Below are positions 5,190 to 5,240 of a DNA stretch of 5,240 bases, piece by piece. This stretch comes from Clostridia bacterium (GTDB lineage: Bacteria > Bacillota > Clostridia > Christensenellales > CAG-138), in assembly GCA_016293975.1 (NCBI GenBank), contig JAEDCW010000064.1, positions 1 to 5,240 on the forward strand, read 5' to 3'. The notes under the pieces are model-generated. The model was not told the origin of the DNA. It ran no database searches and saw only the letters and a list, made by a program, of their open reading frames with translations. The translations under genes and the position numbers were made by a program. Within the stretch, counting starts at the first letter, position 1. Every line of letters begins with the position of its first letter.

Positions 5190-5240
5190 ATTGCTGTACA
5201 AACCGTATCAAAATGCTTCAAAAACCCCGGAAAATCAAGG

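Overview
The window reads as core chromosome of a Gram-positive, low-to-mid GC Bacillota, most likely class Clostridia. The grounds are a T-box tRNA-sensing leader on valS, strong GGAGG-type ribosome binding sites, sigma-A-like promoters, and the style of the Obg, YhbY, TrmL, L13 and S9 proteins. The genus cannot be fixed from the sequence. No mobile element, CRISPR array, rRNA or tRNA gene is visible.

Left part, minus strand (1-833): the first 80 codons of valS (valyl-tRNA synthetase) run off the left edge. Upstream lies a complete T-box riboswitch with its own promoter, a GTC (Val) specifier codon, the T-box antiterminator and a rho-independent terminator. Directly upstream of that promoter is a 96-residue protein of unknown function.

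Centre-left, plus strand (927-1412): a 161-residue unknown protein, rich in Met and Gly, is transcribed divergently from the 96-residue one. The two small proteins share an ungapped helical motif (R-x-R-x6-Q-L-x2-F-x2-A-[IV]-x-P-x-[LV]). They are the only genes here whose roles I cannot name, and they are the best candidates for something undescribed.

Centre, plus strand (1422-4167): a good promoter precedes a tight run of nth (endonuclease III), obg (ribosome-assembly GTPase, with the C-terminal OCT domain), yhbY (CRS1-YhbY RNA-binding ribosome-assembly factor) and trmL (tRNA wobble 2'-O-methyltransferase). Spacings are -1, 20 and 2 bases, which suggests one operon joining DNA repair, large-subunit assembly and tRNA modification.

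Right part, plus strand (4204-5189): a near-consensus promoter and a structured leader of about 100 bases, probably an L13 autoregulatory leader, precede the classic rplM-rpsI pair (ribosomal proteins L13 and S9). The last 51 bases are non-coding and end in a C/G-rich stretch that may be one arm of a terminator cut by the window edge.

Overall the content is mainly translation and ribosome biogenesis. I see no strong evidence for a new multi-gene system. The divergent small-protein pair, and its position running into the valS T-box, is the part most worth following up.
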